Source: an uncultured Streptomyces sp.
Lineage (GTDB): Bacteria; Actinomycetota; Actinomycetes; Streptomycetales; Streptomycetaceae
NCBI RefSeq assembly: GCF_947488945.1
Contig: NZ_CANLBS010000004.1
Span: forward strand, 310,001-374,000
Length of the DNA stretch: 64,000 nucleotides
Direction: 5' to 3'
Within the stretch, counting starts at the first letter, position 1. Each line of letters begins with the position of its first letter. The notes beneath the pieces are model-generated. The model worked only from the letters and a program-made list of their open reading frames with translations. It ran no database searches and was not told the DNA's origin. Shown one piece after another: positions 34,327 through 43,835 of this stretch. Made by a program: the position numbers and the translations under genes.

Positions 34327-35295
34327 GTGAGTCCCAACGGCTCCGACCGCTCGTCGCGGCGCCCGATGCGGCGGAAGCTGCCGCAGGTGCTGACTGCGGG
34401 CCTGGTCCTGGCGACGGCCTCCGGTTGTTCATACAACTGGGAGGATTTTCCCCGCCTCGGTATGCCCACCCCGGTAACGGAAGAGGCTCCTCGGATCCTT
34501 TCCCTCTGGCAGGGCTCGTGGGCGGCAGCGCTCGCCACGGGTGTCCTGGTCTGGGGACTGATCCTCTGGAGCGTCGTCTTCCACCGGCGTAGCCGGACCA
34601 AGGTGGAGGTACCTCCGCAGACCAGGTACAACATGCCCATCGAGGCGTTGTACACAGTGGTACCCCTCATCATCGTCTCGGTGCTCTTCTACTTCACCGC
34701 GCGCGACGAGTCGAAGCTCCTGACGCTCTCCTCGAAGCCGGCCCACACCATCAACGTGGTCGGCTACCAGTGGAGCTGGGCCTTCAACTACGTCGAGAAG
34801 GTCGAGGGCGAGCCCTCCACCGGCGGCGAGGTCCCCAAGGAGCTCGCGTCGATCCCCGACCGGTACGTCAAGGACTTCCCGTCGGACGCCAACGGCGTCT
34901 ACGACGTGGGTATCCCCGGTACCCGCAACCCGCAGAACGGCAACCCGGGTCCGACCCTGTGGCTGCCCAAGGGCGAGAAGGTCCGTTTCGTCCTGACTTC
35001 GCGTGACGTCATCCACTCCTTCTGGGTGGTGCCGTTCCTCATGAAGCAGGACGTCATCCCGGGCCACACCAACGCTTTCGAGGTCACTCCGAACAAGGAG
35101 GGCACCTTCAAGGGCAAGTGCGCCGAGCTGTGCGGCGTCGACCACTCCCGGATGCTCTTCAACGTCAAGGTCGTCTCTCCCGAGCGTTACCAGCAGCACC
35201 TCAAGGAGCTGGCGGAGAAGGGTCAGACGGGCTACGTGCCGGCAGGCATCGAGCAGACGGACCCGGCCAGGAATGCGGAGACGAACAAACTGTGA
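34327..35295 (+). CDS. ctaC: Cytochrome c oxidase subunit II (aa3-type)
   Basis: A 322-residue lipoprotein subunit that takes electrons from cytochrome bc1 and passes them to subunit I. It has a signal sequence with lipobox TASGC (C34), two TM helices (about 54-78 and 100-120), and a cupredoxin domain whose CuA site reads [14 protein letters not shown], with both Cys, the His and the Met; the other His is in [12 protein letters not shown] start preceded by GGGAAGG. It is first in an operon; its stop overlaps the ctaD start by 4 nt (GTGA). Confidence 0.97.
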   Translation: MSPNGSDRSSRRPMRRKLPQVLTAGLVLATASGCSYNWEDFPRLGMPTPVTEEAPRILSLWQGSWAAALATGVLVWGLILWSVVFHRRSRTKVEVPPQTRYNMPIEALYTVVPLIIVSVLFYFTARDESKLLTLSSKPAHTINVVGYQWSWAFNYVEKVEGEPSTGGEVPKELASIPDRYVKDFPSDANGVYDVGIPGTRNPQNGNPGPTLWLPKGEKVRFVLTSRDVIHSFWVVPFLMKQDVIPGHTNAFEVTPNKEGTFKGKCAELCGVDHSRMLFNVKVVSPERYQQHLKELAEKGQTGYVPAGIEQTDPARNAETNKL

Positions 35296-37028
35296 GCATC
35301 CTCAACGAATCCCAGGGTGCCGCGGCGGCAGACGACTCGTACGAGGACGAGCTGCCGGTACGGCGCAAGCAGCCGGGGAACACCGTCATCAAGTGGCTGA
35401 CCACCACTGACCACAAGACGATCGGCACGCTCTACCTGGTCACGTCGTTCGTGTTCTTCTGCATCGGCGGGGTCATGGCGCTCTTCATGCGCGCCGAGCT
35501 GGCCCGTCCGGGCACGCAGATCATGTCGAACGAGCAGTTCAACCAGGCGTTCACGATGCACGGCACGATCATGCTGCTGATGTTCGCGACGCCGCTGTTC
35601 TCCGGTTTCGCGAACTGGATCATGCCGCTGCAGATCGGCGCGCCCGACGTGGCGTTCCCGCGGCTGAACATGTTCGCCTACTGGCTGTACCTCTTCGGCT
35701 CGATCATCGCGGTGGCCGGCTTCCTCACCCCGCAGGGCGCCGCCGACTTCGGATGGTTCGCCTACTCCCCGCTGTCGGACGCGGTCCGCTCGCCGGGCGT
35801 CGGCGCCGACATGTGGATCATGGGTCTGGCCTTCTCGGGCTTCGGCACGATCCTCGGTTCGGTCAACTTCATCACCACGATCATCTGCATGCGCGCGCCC
35901 GGCATGACGATGTTCCGGATGCCGATCTTCACCTGGAACGTCCTGCTGACCGGTGTGCTGGTCCTGCTGGCCTTCCCGGTCCTCGCCGCCGCGCTCTTCG
36001 CGCTGGAGGCGGACCGTAAATTCGGCGCCCACGTATTCGACGCCAGCAACGGCGGGGCATTGCTGTGGCAACACCTCTTCTGGTTCTTCGGGCACCCGGA
36101 GGTGTACATCATCGCGTTGCCGTTCTTCGGCATCGTCAGTGAGGTCATCCCCGTCTTCAGCCGCAAGCCGATGTTCGGTTACATCGGTCTGATCGGTGCG
36201 ACGATCGCCATCGCCGGCCTCTCGGTGACGGTGTGGGCGCACCACATGTACGTCACCGGTGGAGTCCTGCTGCCGTTCTTCTCCTTCATGACGTTCCTCA
36301 TCGCGGTGCCCACCGGGGTGAAGTTCTTCAACTGGATCGGCACCATGTGGAAGGGCTCCCTGTCCTTCGAGACGCCGATGCTCTGGTCGGTCGGCTTCCT
36401 GATCACCTTCGCCTTCGGTGGTCTGACCGGCGTCATCCTGGCCTCGCCGCCGATGGACTTCCACGTCTCCGACTCCTACTTCGTCGTGGCGCACTTCCAC
36501 TACGTCGTCTTCGGCACCGTGGTCTTCGCGATGTTCGCCGGATTCCACTTCTGGTGGCCGAAGTTCACCGGCAAGATGCTGGACGAGCGGCTCGGCAAGA
36601 TCACCTTCTGGACGCTGTTCATCGGCTTCCACGGCACGTTCCTGGTGCAGCACTGGCTCGGCGCCGAGGGCATGCCGCGGCGCTACGCGGACTACCTCGC
36701 CGCCGACGGCTTCACCGCGCTGAACACGATCTCGACGATCTCCTCGTTCCTGCTCGGTCTGTCGATCCTGCCGTTCTTCTACAACGTCTGGAAGACCGCC
36801 AAGTACGGCAAGAAGATCGAGGTCGACGACCCGTGGGGCTACGGCCGCTCCCTGGAGTGGGCGACGTCCTGCCCGCCGCCGCGCCACAACTTCATCACCC
36901 TGCCGCGGATCCGTTCCGAGTCCCCGGCGTTCGACCTGCACCACCCGGAGATCACCGCTCTGGAGCAGCTCGACCACATCTCCGAGGACGACAAGGCTCT
37001 CGCAGGCGGTAAGGAGGCAGGCAAGTGA
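35292..37028 (+). CDS. ctaD: Cytochrome c oxidase subunit I (aa3-type)
   Basis: A 578-residue, 12-TM catalytic subunit that reduces O2 and pumps protons. It holds low-spin heme a ligands ([15 protein letters not shown] and [12 protein letters not shown]), CuB ligands [15 protein letters not shown] (with the cross-linked His-Tyr pair) and [10 protein letters not shown]. The K- and D-channel Tyr/Glu region is conserved. The N-terminal hydrophilic extension (about 30 residues) and C-terminal tail are typical of actinobacterial supercomplex oxidases. Start is GTG at 35292, overlapping the ctaC stop; its own stop overlaps the ctaF start. It assembles with QcrABC and CtaCEF. Confidence 0.98.
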   Translation: MSILNESQGAAAADDSYEDELPVRRKQPGNTVIKWLTTTDHKTIGTLYLVTSFVFFCIGGVMALFMRAELARPGTQIMSNEQFNQAFTMHGTIMLLMFATPLFSGFANWIMPLQIGAPDVAFPRLNMFAYWLYLFGSIIAVAGFLTPQGAADFGWFAYSPLSDAVRSPGVGADMWIMGLAFSGFGTILGSVNFITTIICMRAPGMTMFRMPIFTWNVLLTGVLVLLAFPVLAAALFALEADRKFGAHVFDASNGGALLWQHLFWFFGHPEVYIIALPFFGIVSEVIPVFSRKPMFGYIGLIGATIAIAGLSVTVWAHHMYVTGGVLLPFFSFMTFLIAVPTGVKFFNWIGTMWKGSLSFETPMLWSVGFLITFAFGGLTGVILASPPMDFHVSDSYFVVAHFHYVVFGTVVFAMFAGFHFWWPKFTGKMLDERLGKITFWTLFIGFHGTFLVQHWLGAEGMPRRYADYLAADGFTALNTISTISSFLLGLSILPFFYNVWKTAKYGKKIEVDDPWGYGRSLEWATSCPPPRHNFITLPRIRSESPAFDLHHPEITALEQLDHISEDDKALAGGKEAGK

Positions 37029-37423
37029 AGATCCAGGGCAAGTTGTTCATCTGGCTGAGCGTCTTCATCCTCGCCATGGCCATCACGTACGGCGTGTGGT
37101 CGAGGGAGCCGGTGGGCACCACGGCGCTCGTGCTGGCGTTCGGCCTGGCCATCATGATCGGCTTCTACCTGGCCTTCACGGCCAACCGGGTCGACGCCAT
37201 GGCCCAGGACAACAAGGAGGCCGACGTCGCGGACGAGGCCGGCGACGTGGGGTTCTTCTCCCCGCACAGCTGGCAGCCGCTCGCGCTGTCGATCGGCGGC
37301 GCCTTCGCCTTCCTCGGTGTGGCCGTCGGCTGGTGGCTGATCTACTTCTCGGCCCCGCTGCTGCTGATCGGCCTCTTCGGCTGGGTCTTCGAGTACTACC
37401 GCGGTGAGAACCGCACCCAGTAG
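37025..37423 (+). CDS. ctaF: Cytochrome c oxidase subunit 4 (actinobacterial CtaF)
   Basis: A 132-residue membrane subunit specific to actinobacterial aa3 oxidases, with about four hydrophobic segments ([72 protein letters not shown]). It begins [16 protein letters not shown] at GTG 37025, overlapping the ctaD stop by 4 nt. It is needed for assembly of the bc1-aa3 supercomplex in Corynebacterium and mycobacteria. Last gene of ctaC-ctaD-ctaF. Confidence 0.93.
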   Translation: MKIQGKLFIWLSVFILAMAITYGVWSREPVGTTALVLAFGLAIMIGFYLAFTANRVDAMAQDNKEADVADEAGDVGFFSPHSWQPLALSIGGAFAFLGVAVGWWLIYFSAPLLLIGLFGWVFEYYRGENRTQ

Positions 37424-37447
37424 CACGGCTTCACCAGCACCGCCTCA

Positions 37448-37490
37448 CGAGGGCCCGCGACACTCGCCAGTCGAGTGGAACGGGCCCTCG
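37448..37490 (+). terminator. Hairpin terminator after ctaF
   Basis: The outer arms CGAGGGCCCG and CGGGCCCTCG enclose an inner CACTCG/CGAGTG stem, separated by symmetric 3-nt bulges. It lies 24 nt after the ctaF stop. Confidence 0.82.
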
Positions 37491-37529
37491 TTCGCAGTCT
37501 CCCGCCGCGCTGGAACGCGCGAACCTTCC

Positions 37530-37535
37530 TAGCGT
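37530..37535 (+). promoter_or_regulatory. Predicted -10 box, leaderless start of the L,D-transpeptidase gene
   Basis: TAGCGT is followed by 7 nt and then ATG at 37543, the spacing expected for a leaderless actinobacterial mRNA. No clear -35 is visible. Confidence 0.4.
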
Positions 37536-37542
37536 GTCGGCT

Positions 37543-38808
37543 ATGAACCACACGCCGCGCATCCGCACCGTAGTGAGTTGCACCCTGCTGGTCGTGACCC
37601 TGGCCGCCGGTGCGACCGCCTGTGGGGAGTCCGACGGTCACCCGCTCTCGGCGAAGCCCTTCGACGCGGCGGACCAGGTCTCCTTCAACGCCCCGGACGA
37701 CAGCAGGAAGGTCGACCCCGACAAGCCGCTGGAAGTCACCGTCAAGGATGACGACGGCCGCATCACCGACGTGACGGCGGTGGACGCGGACGGCCGGCAC
37801 CTGGCCGGCGAGCTGACCGCGGACGGCAGGCGCTGGCACTCCACGGCCCCGCTGGCCGCCGGGACCCGCTACACGGTGAAGGTCTCCACCGAGAACACCG
37901 ACGGCTCCCCGGGCGGCCGCACGCTGTCCTTCGACACCGCTTCGCCCAAGAAGCTCCTGAACGTCACGTTCGGCCCGCAGAAGGGCACTTACGGCGTCGG
38001 GCAGCCCGTCACCGCCGAACTGAGCGCCCCGGTGACCGGCAAGGCCGCCCGCGCGACGGTCGAGCGCGCCCTGCGCGTCCGCTCCACCCCCGCCGTGACC
38101 GGCTCCTGGTACTGGGTGGACGACAAGATCCTGCACTACCGGCCGCAGGACTACTGGCCCGCGCGGGCCACCGTCGAGGTCACCAGCAAGCTCAAGGGCA
38201 TCAAGGTGACCGACACCCTGTACGGCGCGGGCACCGCCCCGCTGAAGCTGGCCATCGGCGACCGGATCGAGGCGGTCACCGACGCCTCCGCGCACGAGAT
38301 GACCGTGCTGCGCAACGGAGAAGTGATCAACACCATCCCGGTGACCACCGGCAAACCGGGCTTTTCCACCCGTAACGGCATCAAAGTCGTCCTCGGCAAG
38401 GAGTACTTCGTCCAGATGCGCGGCGAGACCGTCGGCATCGCCGAGGGCAGCTCGGAGTCCTACGACCTGCCCGTCTACTACGCCACCCGGGTGACGTGGA
38501 GCGGGGAGTACGTGCACGCCGCGCCGTGGTCGACCGGCTCCCAGGGCAACGCCAACGTCAGCCACGGCTGCACCGGGATGTCGACCAGCAACGCCGAATG
38601 GTTCTTCGACACCGTGCGCGAGGGCGACATCGTCGAGGTCACCCACAGCGAGGGGGAGACCATGACCCCCTTCGACAACGGGTTCGGCGACTGGAACCTG
38701 TCGTGGGAGGAGTGGCAGAAGGGCAGCGCCGTCCACGGCGGGGGCGGGGGACGCGCGGACACCGGTGCGAACAGCGTCGAGACCGCGCGCCTGCGGCCCC
38801 AGGTCTAG
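37543..38808 (+). CDS. Ig-like L,D-transpeptidase, probable lipoprotein
   Basis: A 421-residue cell-wall enzyme that forms 3-3 peptidoglycan cross-links. It has an N-terminal signal with a candidate lipid Cys C27 (AGATACGES; the box is imperfect), two Ig-like domains (about 45-135 and 138-232) and a YkuD catalytic domain (233-375) with the signature SHGCTGMSTSNAEWFF, whose catalytic Cys is C343 and His H341. The C-terminal FGDWNLSWEEWQKGSA extension resembles that of mycobacterial LdtMt2. Members are targets of carbapenems. It lies between two halves of the respiratory oxidase genes as a separate transcription unit. Confidence 0.92.
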   Translation: MNHTPRIRTVVSCTLLVVTLAAGATACGESDGHPLSAKPFDAADQVSFNAPDDSRKVDPDKPLEVTVKDDDGRITDVTAVDADGRHLAGELTADGRRWHSTAPLAAGTRYTVKVSTENTDGSPGGRTLSFDTASPKKLLNVTFGPQKGTYGVGQPVTAELSAPVTGKAARATVERALRVRSTPAVTGSWYWVDDKILHYRPQDYWPARATVEVTSKLKGIKVTDTLYGAGTAPLKLAIGDRIEAVTDASAHEMTVLRNGEVINTIPVTTGKPGFSTRNGIKVVLGKEYFVQMRGETVGIAEGSSESYDLPVYYATRVTWSGEYVHAAPWSTGSQGNANVSHGCTGMSTSNAEWFFDTVREGDIVEVTHSEGETMTPFDNGFGDWNLSWEEWQKGSAVHGGGGGRADTGANSVETARLRPQV

Positions 38809-38879
38809 AGCCGGGGGGATGCGCCGCCCGGGACGGACACGGAGCGTACGGGCCCCGTACGGCCGGTACGGCCCTCGGG

Positions 38880-38903
38880 GCCCCCACCCGCGGCGGTGGG
38901 GGC
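38880..38903. terminator. Hairpin between convergent genes
   Basis: GCCCCCACC and GGTGGGGGC arms with a 6-nt loop lie between the L,D-transpeptidase and receiver-domain genes. Confidence 0.65.
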
Positions 38904-38923
38904 GACGGGGTGTCAGGAGGGGG

Positions 38924-39325
38924 TCAGGCCCCCACGGCGAGCCGGGCGCGCAGCAGCGCGGCCAGGGCGTCCGCGAACTCCACCGGCTCGACCGGCAGGG
39001 TCACGGCGGCGTCCGCGCGGCTCCAGGTGGCCAGCCAGGCGTCCTGCGGGCGCCCGATGAGCAGCAGCACCGGCGGGCAGCGGAAGATCTCGTCCTTGAT
39101 CTGCCGGCACACGCCCATCCCGCCGACCGGCGCGGTCTCGCCGTCGAGCACGCAGACGTCGATCCCGCCGTTGTCCAGCGCCTCCAGGACCGCGGGCAGC
39201 GTCGCGCACTCCAGGAACTCCACCGGCGGCACGTCCGCCGCCGGCCTGCGGCCCGCCGCCAGCCTCACCTGTTCGCGGATGTGGGCGTCGTCGCTGTAGA
39301 CCAGGACCGTGGCGGTGGGCTGCAT
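38924..39325 (-). CDS. Stand-alone atypical receiver-domain protein
   Basis: A 133-residue single receiver (CheY-like) domain with no output domain. The acidic pair is D12-D13 (VLVYSDD) and the phosphoacceptor would be D61 (VCVLDGE). The conserved switch Thr/Ser is replaced (LLLIGRPQD) and the conserved Lys near the end is missing (AVTLPVEP), so it may not be switched by classical phosphorylation. GGAGG sits 4 nt before the ATG. It is divergent from ctaE and convergent with the L,D-transpeptidase gene. No histidine kinase is adjacent. Its position inside the oxidase cluster hints at redox or respiratory control, but that is speculation. Confidence 0.8.
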   Translation of the reverse strand: MQPTATVLVYSDDAHIREQVRLAAGRRPAADVPPVEFLECATLPAVLEALDNGGIDVCVLDGETAPVGGMGVCRQIKDEIFRCPPVLLLIGRPQDAWLATWSRADAAVTLPVEPVEFADALAALLRARLAVGA

Positions 39326-39543
39326 TGTTCCTCCGTGACGTCTGTGTCCTTGAGGGGCGTGGGGCGGCCGAGGCGTCCCGCGGTCCCGCCGGGCGGCGGA
39401 CCGATGCGCGGATCGTACTCCCGCCCACGGCCTGTCAGCACCGGTAAGGACGGTCTTCCACTGGGCCGTTCGGGGGAGGGTTCGGCCCTGATCGACGGCG
39501 CGGACACTCCGAACGGCACCCCCGGGAGTGAGGGCGGGATAAG

Positions 39544-39564
39544 CGACCGACATAATGTCGGTCG
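39544..39564. promoter_or_regulatory. Perfect 21-bp palindrome across the apparent ctaE start
   Basis: The arms CGACCGACAT (39544-39553) and ATGTCGGTCG (39555-39564) are exact reverse complements around one A. The ATG usually taken as the ctaE start lies inside it, as does a TAATGT -10-like hexamer (39553-39558). The element could be an operator covering the promoter of ctaE-qcrCAB, or an RNA hairpin burying the start codon. Confidence 0.6.
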
Positions 39565-40175
39565 TGGCGACAGCAACGACAGTAGAAACCGGGCACGCGC
39601 ACCCGTCGGTCAATCGACCGAACCTCACCAGCGTCGGAACCATCATCTGGTTGAGTTCCGAGCTGATGTTCTTCGCGGCCCTCTTCGCGATGTACTTCAC
39701 CCTGCGATCGGTGATGGGACCCGACCACTGGAAGGAGATGGCTCATCATCTGAACTTCCCGTTCTCGGCGACGAACACCACGATCCTGGTGCTTTCCTCT
39801 CTCACCTGTCAGCTCGGCGTGTTCGCCGCGGAGCGGGGCGACGTGAAGAAGCTCCGCACCTGGTTCATCATCACCTTCGTCATGGGTGCGATCTTCATCG
39901 GCGGCCAGGTCCTGGAGTACACCGAGCTGGTCAAGGAGGCGGGGCTCTCCCTGTCCTCCGACCCGTACGGCTCGGTGTTCTACCTGACCACCGGCTTCCA
40001 CGGCATGCATGTGACAGGCGGACTCATCGCCTTCCTGCTCGTTCTCGGCAGGACATACGCGGCCAAGAGGTTCACCCACGAACAGGCGACCGCCGCCATC
40101 GTCGTGTCCTACTACTGGCACTTCGTCGACGTCGTATGGATCGGCCTGTTCGCGACGATCTACATGATCAAGTAA
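39555..40175 (+). CDS. ctaE: Cytochrome c oxidase subunit III (aa3-type)
   Basis: A 206-residue membrane subunit with five TM helices, short as usual for the actinobacterial type. [26 protein letters not shown], the conserved [18 protein letters not shown] and [16 protein letters not shown] are subunit III hallmarks. It stabilises subunit I and the proton path. ATG at 39555 gives [13 protein letters not shown]. If TAATGT (39553-39558) is the -10, the transcript would start near 39564 and a leaderless GTG there would shorten the protein by three residues. It is followed 55 nt later by qcrC on the same strand, so ctaE-qcrC-qcrA-qcrB probably form one operon. Confidence 0.96.
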   Translation: MSVVATATTVETGHAHPSVNRPNLTSVGTIIWLSSELMFFAALFAMYFTLRSVMGPDHWKEMAHHLNFPFSATNTTILVLSSLTCQLGVFAAERGDVKKLRTWFIITFVMGAIFIGGQVLEYTELVKEAGLSLSSDPYGSVFYLTTGFHGMHVTGGLIAFLLVLGRTYAAKRFTHEQATAAIVVSYYWHFVDVVWIGLFATIYMIK

Positions 40176-40230
40176 CCGGGCTCGCACCCACCCACCATCG
40201 ACGCAGAAGATCCTGACACCGGGGTAATCC

Positions 40231-41040
40231 GTGAAAAAGCTCTCCGCACGACGACGCCATCCGCTGGCGGCGGTCGTCGTACTACTCCTCGCGCTGGCGG
40301 CTACCGGGGGGCTGTACGCCGCGTTTGCGCCTGCGGGCAAGGCGCAGGCCGACGAAACCGCCCAGTCCCTCGCCATCGAGGAGGGCAAGAAGCTGTACTC
40401 CGTAGGCTGCGCCAGCTGCCACGGAACCGGCGGTCAGGGCACATCCGACGGGCCTTCGCTTGTCGGCGTGGGTTCCGCCGCCGTTGACTTCCAGGTCGGT
40501 ACCGGCCGCATGCCCGCGCAGCAGCCGGGTCCGCAGGTACCGAAGAAGAAGGTCATCTACAACCAGGCCGAGATCGACCAGCTCGCGGCGTACGTCTCGT
40601 CGCTCGGCGCCGGTCCGATCACGCCGACCGAGAACCAGGTCGACCCCGAAGGCGCCGACATCGCCAAGGGCGGCGAACTGTTCCGCACCAACTGCGCCCA
40701 GTGTCACAACTTCACGGGTGAGGGCGGCGCGCTCACGCACGGCAAGTACGCACCGGACCTCGAAGGCGTGAGCGAGAAGCACATCTACGAGGCCATGCAG
40801 ACCGGCCCGCAGAACATGCCCTCCTTCCCCGACTCGACGATGCCGGAGCAGCAGAAGAAGGACATCATCGCGTACATCAAGACCGTGAACGGTGAGGACA
40901 CCGAGTCCCCGGGCGGCCTGTCGCTCGGCGGCCTCGGACCGGTCAGCGAGGGTCTGTTCGCGTGGATCTTCGGGCTGGGCCTCCTGGTCGCAGTCGCCGT
41001 CTGGGTCGCGGCCCACACCGCTAAGGCCAAGAAGTCATGA
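40231..41040 (+). CDS. qcrC: Menaquinol-cytochrome c reductase, diheme cytochrome c subunit
   Basis: A 269-residue membrane-anchored diheme cytochrome c that replaces soluble cytochrome c in actinobacteria by wiring bc1 directly to the aa3 oxidase. It has an N-terminal signal/TM helix (about 10-32), two heme c motifs CASCH (60-64) and CAQCH (155-159), distal Met candidates near each, and a C-terminal TM helix (LFAWIFGLGLLVAVAVWVAA). GTG start. Its stop overlaps the qcrA start by 4 nt (ATGA). Confidence 0.97.
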   Translation: MKKLSARRRHPLAAVVVLLLALAATGGLYAAFAPAGKAQADETAQSLAIEEGKKLYSVGCASCHGTGGQGTSDGPSLVGVGSAAVDFQVGTGRMPAQQPGPQVPKKKVIYNQAEIDQLAAYVSSLGAGPITPTENQVDPEGADIAKGGELFRTNCAQCHNFTGEGGALTHGKYAPDLEGVSEKHIYEAMQTGPQNMPSFPDSTMPEQQKKDIIAYIKTVNGEDTESPGGLSLGGLGPVSEGLFAWIFGLGLLVAVAVWVAAHTAKAKKS

Positions 41041-42089
41041 GTAGCCAAGAGATTCCACAGAAGCACCTGCCCGCAGAGCAGGACACCGCGCACACCGCGG
41101 TGGAGGGTACGGACGACCCGTTCGCCGACCCGGGGCTGCCCGCCCACCGGCCGCGCATCCAGGACATCGACGAACGCGCCGCGAACCGCTCCGAGCGGGT
41201 CGTCGCGTACCTCTTCATCCTGTCGATGCTGGCGACGGTCGGCTTCATCGCCTCGTACGTCATCTTCCCGGTCGACAAGATCGTCTACATCTGGCCGTTC
41301 GGTCACGTCAGCGCGCTCAACTTTTCGCTGGGCCTGACGCTCGGCGTGGCGCTGTTCGCGATCGGCGCGGGCGCCGTCCACTGGGCGCGCACCCTGATGT
41401 CCGACGTGGAGGTCGCCGACGAGCGGCACGCCATCGAGGCGGCCCCCGAGGTCAAGGCCAAGGTCCTCGCGGACTTCAAGGCCGGCGCCGAGGAGTCGGT
41501 GATCGGCCGTCGCAAGCTGATCCGCACCACCATGTTCGGCGCGCTGGCCCTGGTGCCGCTCGCCGGCGTGGTCCTCCTGCGCGACCTCGGTCCGCTGCCG
41601 GAGAAGAAGCTCCGCACCACCCTGTGGGCCAAGGGCAAGCAGCTCATCAACATGAACACCAATGAGCCGCTGCGCCCCGAGGACGTCGTCGTCGGTTCGC
41701 TCACCTTCGCCATGCCCGAGGGCCTGGAGGAGGACGCGCACGACTTCCAGACGCAGATCGCCAAGGCCGCCCTGATGATCATCCGCATCGAGCCGGACGA
41801 CATCAAGGACAAGCGCGAGCGCGAGTGGGCGCACGAGGGCATCGTCGCCTTCTCGAAGATCTGCACCCACGTCGGCTGCCCGATCAGCCTGTACGAGCAG
41901 CAGACGCACCACGTGCTCTGCCCGTGCCACCAGTCCACCTTCGACCTCTCCGACGGCGCCCGCGTCATCTTCGGTCCGGCCGGTCACGCCCTCCCGCAGC
42001 TGCGGATCGGCGTGAACAGCGAGGGCAACCTCGAAGCGCTCGGTGACTTCGACGAGCCCGTCGGCCCTGCCTTCTGGGAGCGCGGATGA
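41037..42089 (+). CDS. qcrA: Menaquinol-cytochrome c reductase, Rieske iron-sulfur subunit
   Basis: A 350-residue actinobacterial-type Rieske protein with three TM helices in the N-terminal 190 residues (VVAYLFILSMLATVGFIASYVIF, SALNFSLGLTLGVALFAIGAG, TTMFGALALVPLAGVVLL). The Rieske domain ligates the [2Fe-2S] cluster through CTHVGCP and CPCHQSTFD (two Cys, two His), with a disulfide Cys pair in the same loops. ATGA overlap with qcrC upstream and with qcrB downstream indicates tight translational coupling. Confidence 0.97.
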   Translation: MSSQEIPQKHLPAEQDTAHTAVEGTDDPFADPGLPAHRPRIQDIDERAANRSERVVAYLFILSMLATVGFIASYVIFPVDKIVYIWPFGHVSALNFSLGLTLGVALFAIGAGAVHWARTLMSDVEVADERHAIEAAPEVKAKVLADFKAGAEESVIGRRKLIRTTMFGALALVPLAGVVLLRDLGPLPEKKLRTTLWAKGKQLINMNTNEPLRPEDVVVGSLTFAMPEGLEEDAHDFQTQIAKAALMIIRIEPDDIKDKREREWAHEGIVAFSKICTHVGCPISLYEQQTHHVLCPCHQSTFDLSDGARVIFGPAGHALPQLRIGVNSEGNLEALGDFDEPVGPAFWERG

Positions 42090-43711
42090 GTACTACGACC
42101 GACACACAGCGCAAAGCGCCCGCCGGTGAGCGGGTGGCGGACTGGGCCGACGGCCGGCTGGGCATCTACGGCCTGGCCAAGGCCAACATGCGCAAGATCT
42201 TCCCGGACCACTGGTCCTTCATGCTCGGCGAGGTCGCGCTCTACAGCTTCATCATCATCATCCTCACGGGTGTGTATCTGACGCTGTTCTTCCACCCGAG
42301 CATGAACGAGGTCGTGTACCACGGCTCGTACGAGCCGATGCAGGGCATCCGGATGTCGGAGGCGTACGCCTCGACGCTGGACATCAGCTTCGACGTCCGC
42401 GGTGGCCTGCTGGTCCGCCAGATCCACCACTGGGCCGCGCTGATCTTCCTGGCCGCGATGTTCGTGCACATGATGCGCGTCTTCTTCACGGGCGCCTTCC
42501 GCAAGCCGCGCGAGATCAACTGGCTGTTCGGCTTCCTGCTGTTCGTCCTCGGCATGTTCACCGGGTTCACCGGTTACTCGCTCCCGGACGACCTGCTCTC
42601 CGGCACCGGTGTCCGCTTCACGCAGGGCGCGATCCTGTCCGTGCCGATCGTCGGCACGTACATCTCGATGTTCCTGTTCGGCGGGGAGTTCCCCGGCGGC
42701 GACTTCGTCGCCCGGTTCTACTCGATCCACATCCTGCTGCTGCCGGGCATCATGCTCGGGCTGCTGGTGGGCCACCTGATCCTGGTCTTCTACCACAAGC
42801 ACACGCAGTTCGCGGGTCCCGGCAAGACCAACAAGAACGTCGTCGGCATGCCCCTGCTGCCGGTGTACATGGCGAAGGCCGGCGGATTCTTCTTCCTGGT
42901 CTTCGGCGTCATCGCGGTCGTCGCGGGCATCGCCTCGATCAACCCGATCTGGGCCATCGGCCCGTACCGCCCGGACCAGGTGTCCACGGGCGCCCAGCCC
43001 GACTGGTACATGGGCTTCGCCGAGGGTCTGGTCCGTGTCATGCCGGGCTGGGAGATCAACCTCTGGGGCCACACGCTGGTCCTGGGCGTCTTCATCCCGC
43101 TGGTCCTGTTCGGCCTGGTGCTGACCGTCATCGCGGTCTACCCCTTCGTCGAGTCGTGGGTCACCGGGGACAAGCGCGAGCACCACATCCTGGACCGCCC
43201 GCGCAACGCCCCGACCCGGACCGCGTTCGGCGTCGCCTGGATCACGGCGTACTTCATCGGCCTCGTCGGCGGTGGCAACGACCTGTGGGCCACCCACTTC
43301 CACCTGTCGCTGAACTCCATCTCCTGGTTCGTCCGGATCTTCTTCTTCGTCGGACCGGTGCTCGCGTTCATCGCCACCAAGCGGATCTGCCTGGGCCTCC
43401 AGCGCCGGGACCGGGACAAGGTGCTGCACGGGCGCGAGTCCGGCCTCATCAAGCGCCTGCCGCACGGTGAGTTCGTCGAGGTCCACGAGCCGCTGTCGCC
43501 GGCCCAGCTGCACACGCTCACCGCGCACGAGCAGTACAAGCCGCTCGAGATCGGCCCGACGGTCGACGAGAACGGCGTCGAGCGCAAGGTGCCCGTCACG
43601 CAGAAGCTGCGCGCCAAGCTCAGCAAGGGCTACTACGGCGAGGACAACCAGATCGCCAAGCCCACGGCGGAGGAGTACAAGGAGATCACCAGCGGCCACG
43701 GTCACCACTGA
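42086..43711 (+). CDS. qcrB: Menaquinol-cytochrome c reductase, cytochrome b subunit
   Basis: A 541-residue cytochrome b with eight or more TM helices. The heme bL/bH His ligands are in QIHHWAALIFLAAMFVHMMRVFF and FYSIHILLLPGIMLGLLVGHLILVFYHKH. The PDWY variant of the Qo-site PEWY motif is present (AQPDWYMGFAEG), as usual in actinobacteria. A long cytosolic C-terminal extension (about 120 residues) is also typical. The orthologue is the target of telacebec (Q203) in M. tuberculosis. Last gene of the operon, followed by a terminator. Confidence 0.97.
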   Translation: MSTTTDTQRKAPAGERVADWADGRLGIYGLAKANMRKIFPDHWSFMLGEVALYSFIIIILTGVYLTLFFHPSMNEVVYHGSYEPMQGIRMSEAYASTLDISFDVRGGLLVRQIHHWAALIFLAAMFVHMMRVFFTGAFRKPREINWLFGFLLFVLGMFTGFTGYSLPDDLLSGTGVRFTQGAILSVPIVGTYISMFLFGGEFPGGDFVARFYSIHILLLPGIMLGLLVGHLILVFYHKHTQFAGPGKTNKNVVGMPLLPVYMAKAGGFFFLVFGVIAVVAGIASINPIWAIGPYRPDQVSTGAQPDWYMGFAEGLVRVMPGWEINLWGHTLVLGVFIPLVLFGLVLTVIAVYPFVESWVTGDKREHHILDRPRNAPTRTAFGVAWITAYFIGLVGGGNDLWATHFHLSLNSISWFVRIFFFVGPVLAFIATKRICLGLQRRDRDKVLHGRESGLIKRLPHGEFVEVHEPLSPAQLHTLTAHEQYKPLEIGPTVDENGVERKVPVTQKLRAKLSKGYYGEDNQIAKPTAEEYKEITSGHGHH

Positions 43712-43736
43712 TCACCTGAACTGATCGCCACAGCAG

Positions 43737-43765
43737 GAGCCCCGTCCGCCCGCCGGACGGGGCTC
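43737..43765 (+). terminator. Hairpin terminator after qcrB
   Basis: GAGCCCCGTCCG and CGGACGGGGCTC (12 bp) with a 5-nt loop, ending in CTTC, lie 26 nt after the qcrB stop. Confidence 0.85.
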
Positions 43766-43835
43766 TTCGCGTGCTCCGGGTCTCGATAGGGTGGGGCGGT
43801 AGACCCTGTACCGGCTGTGGACCCTGGAGCGGACC

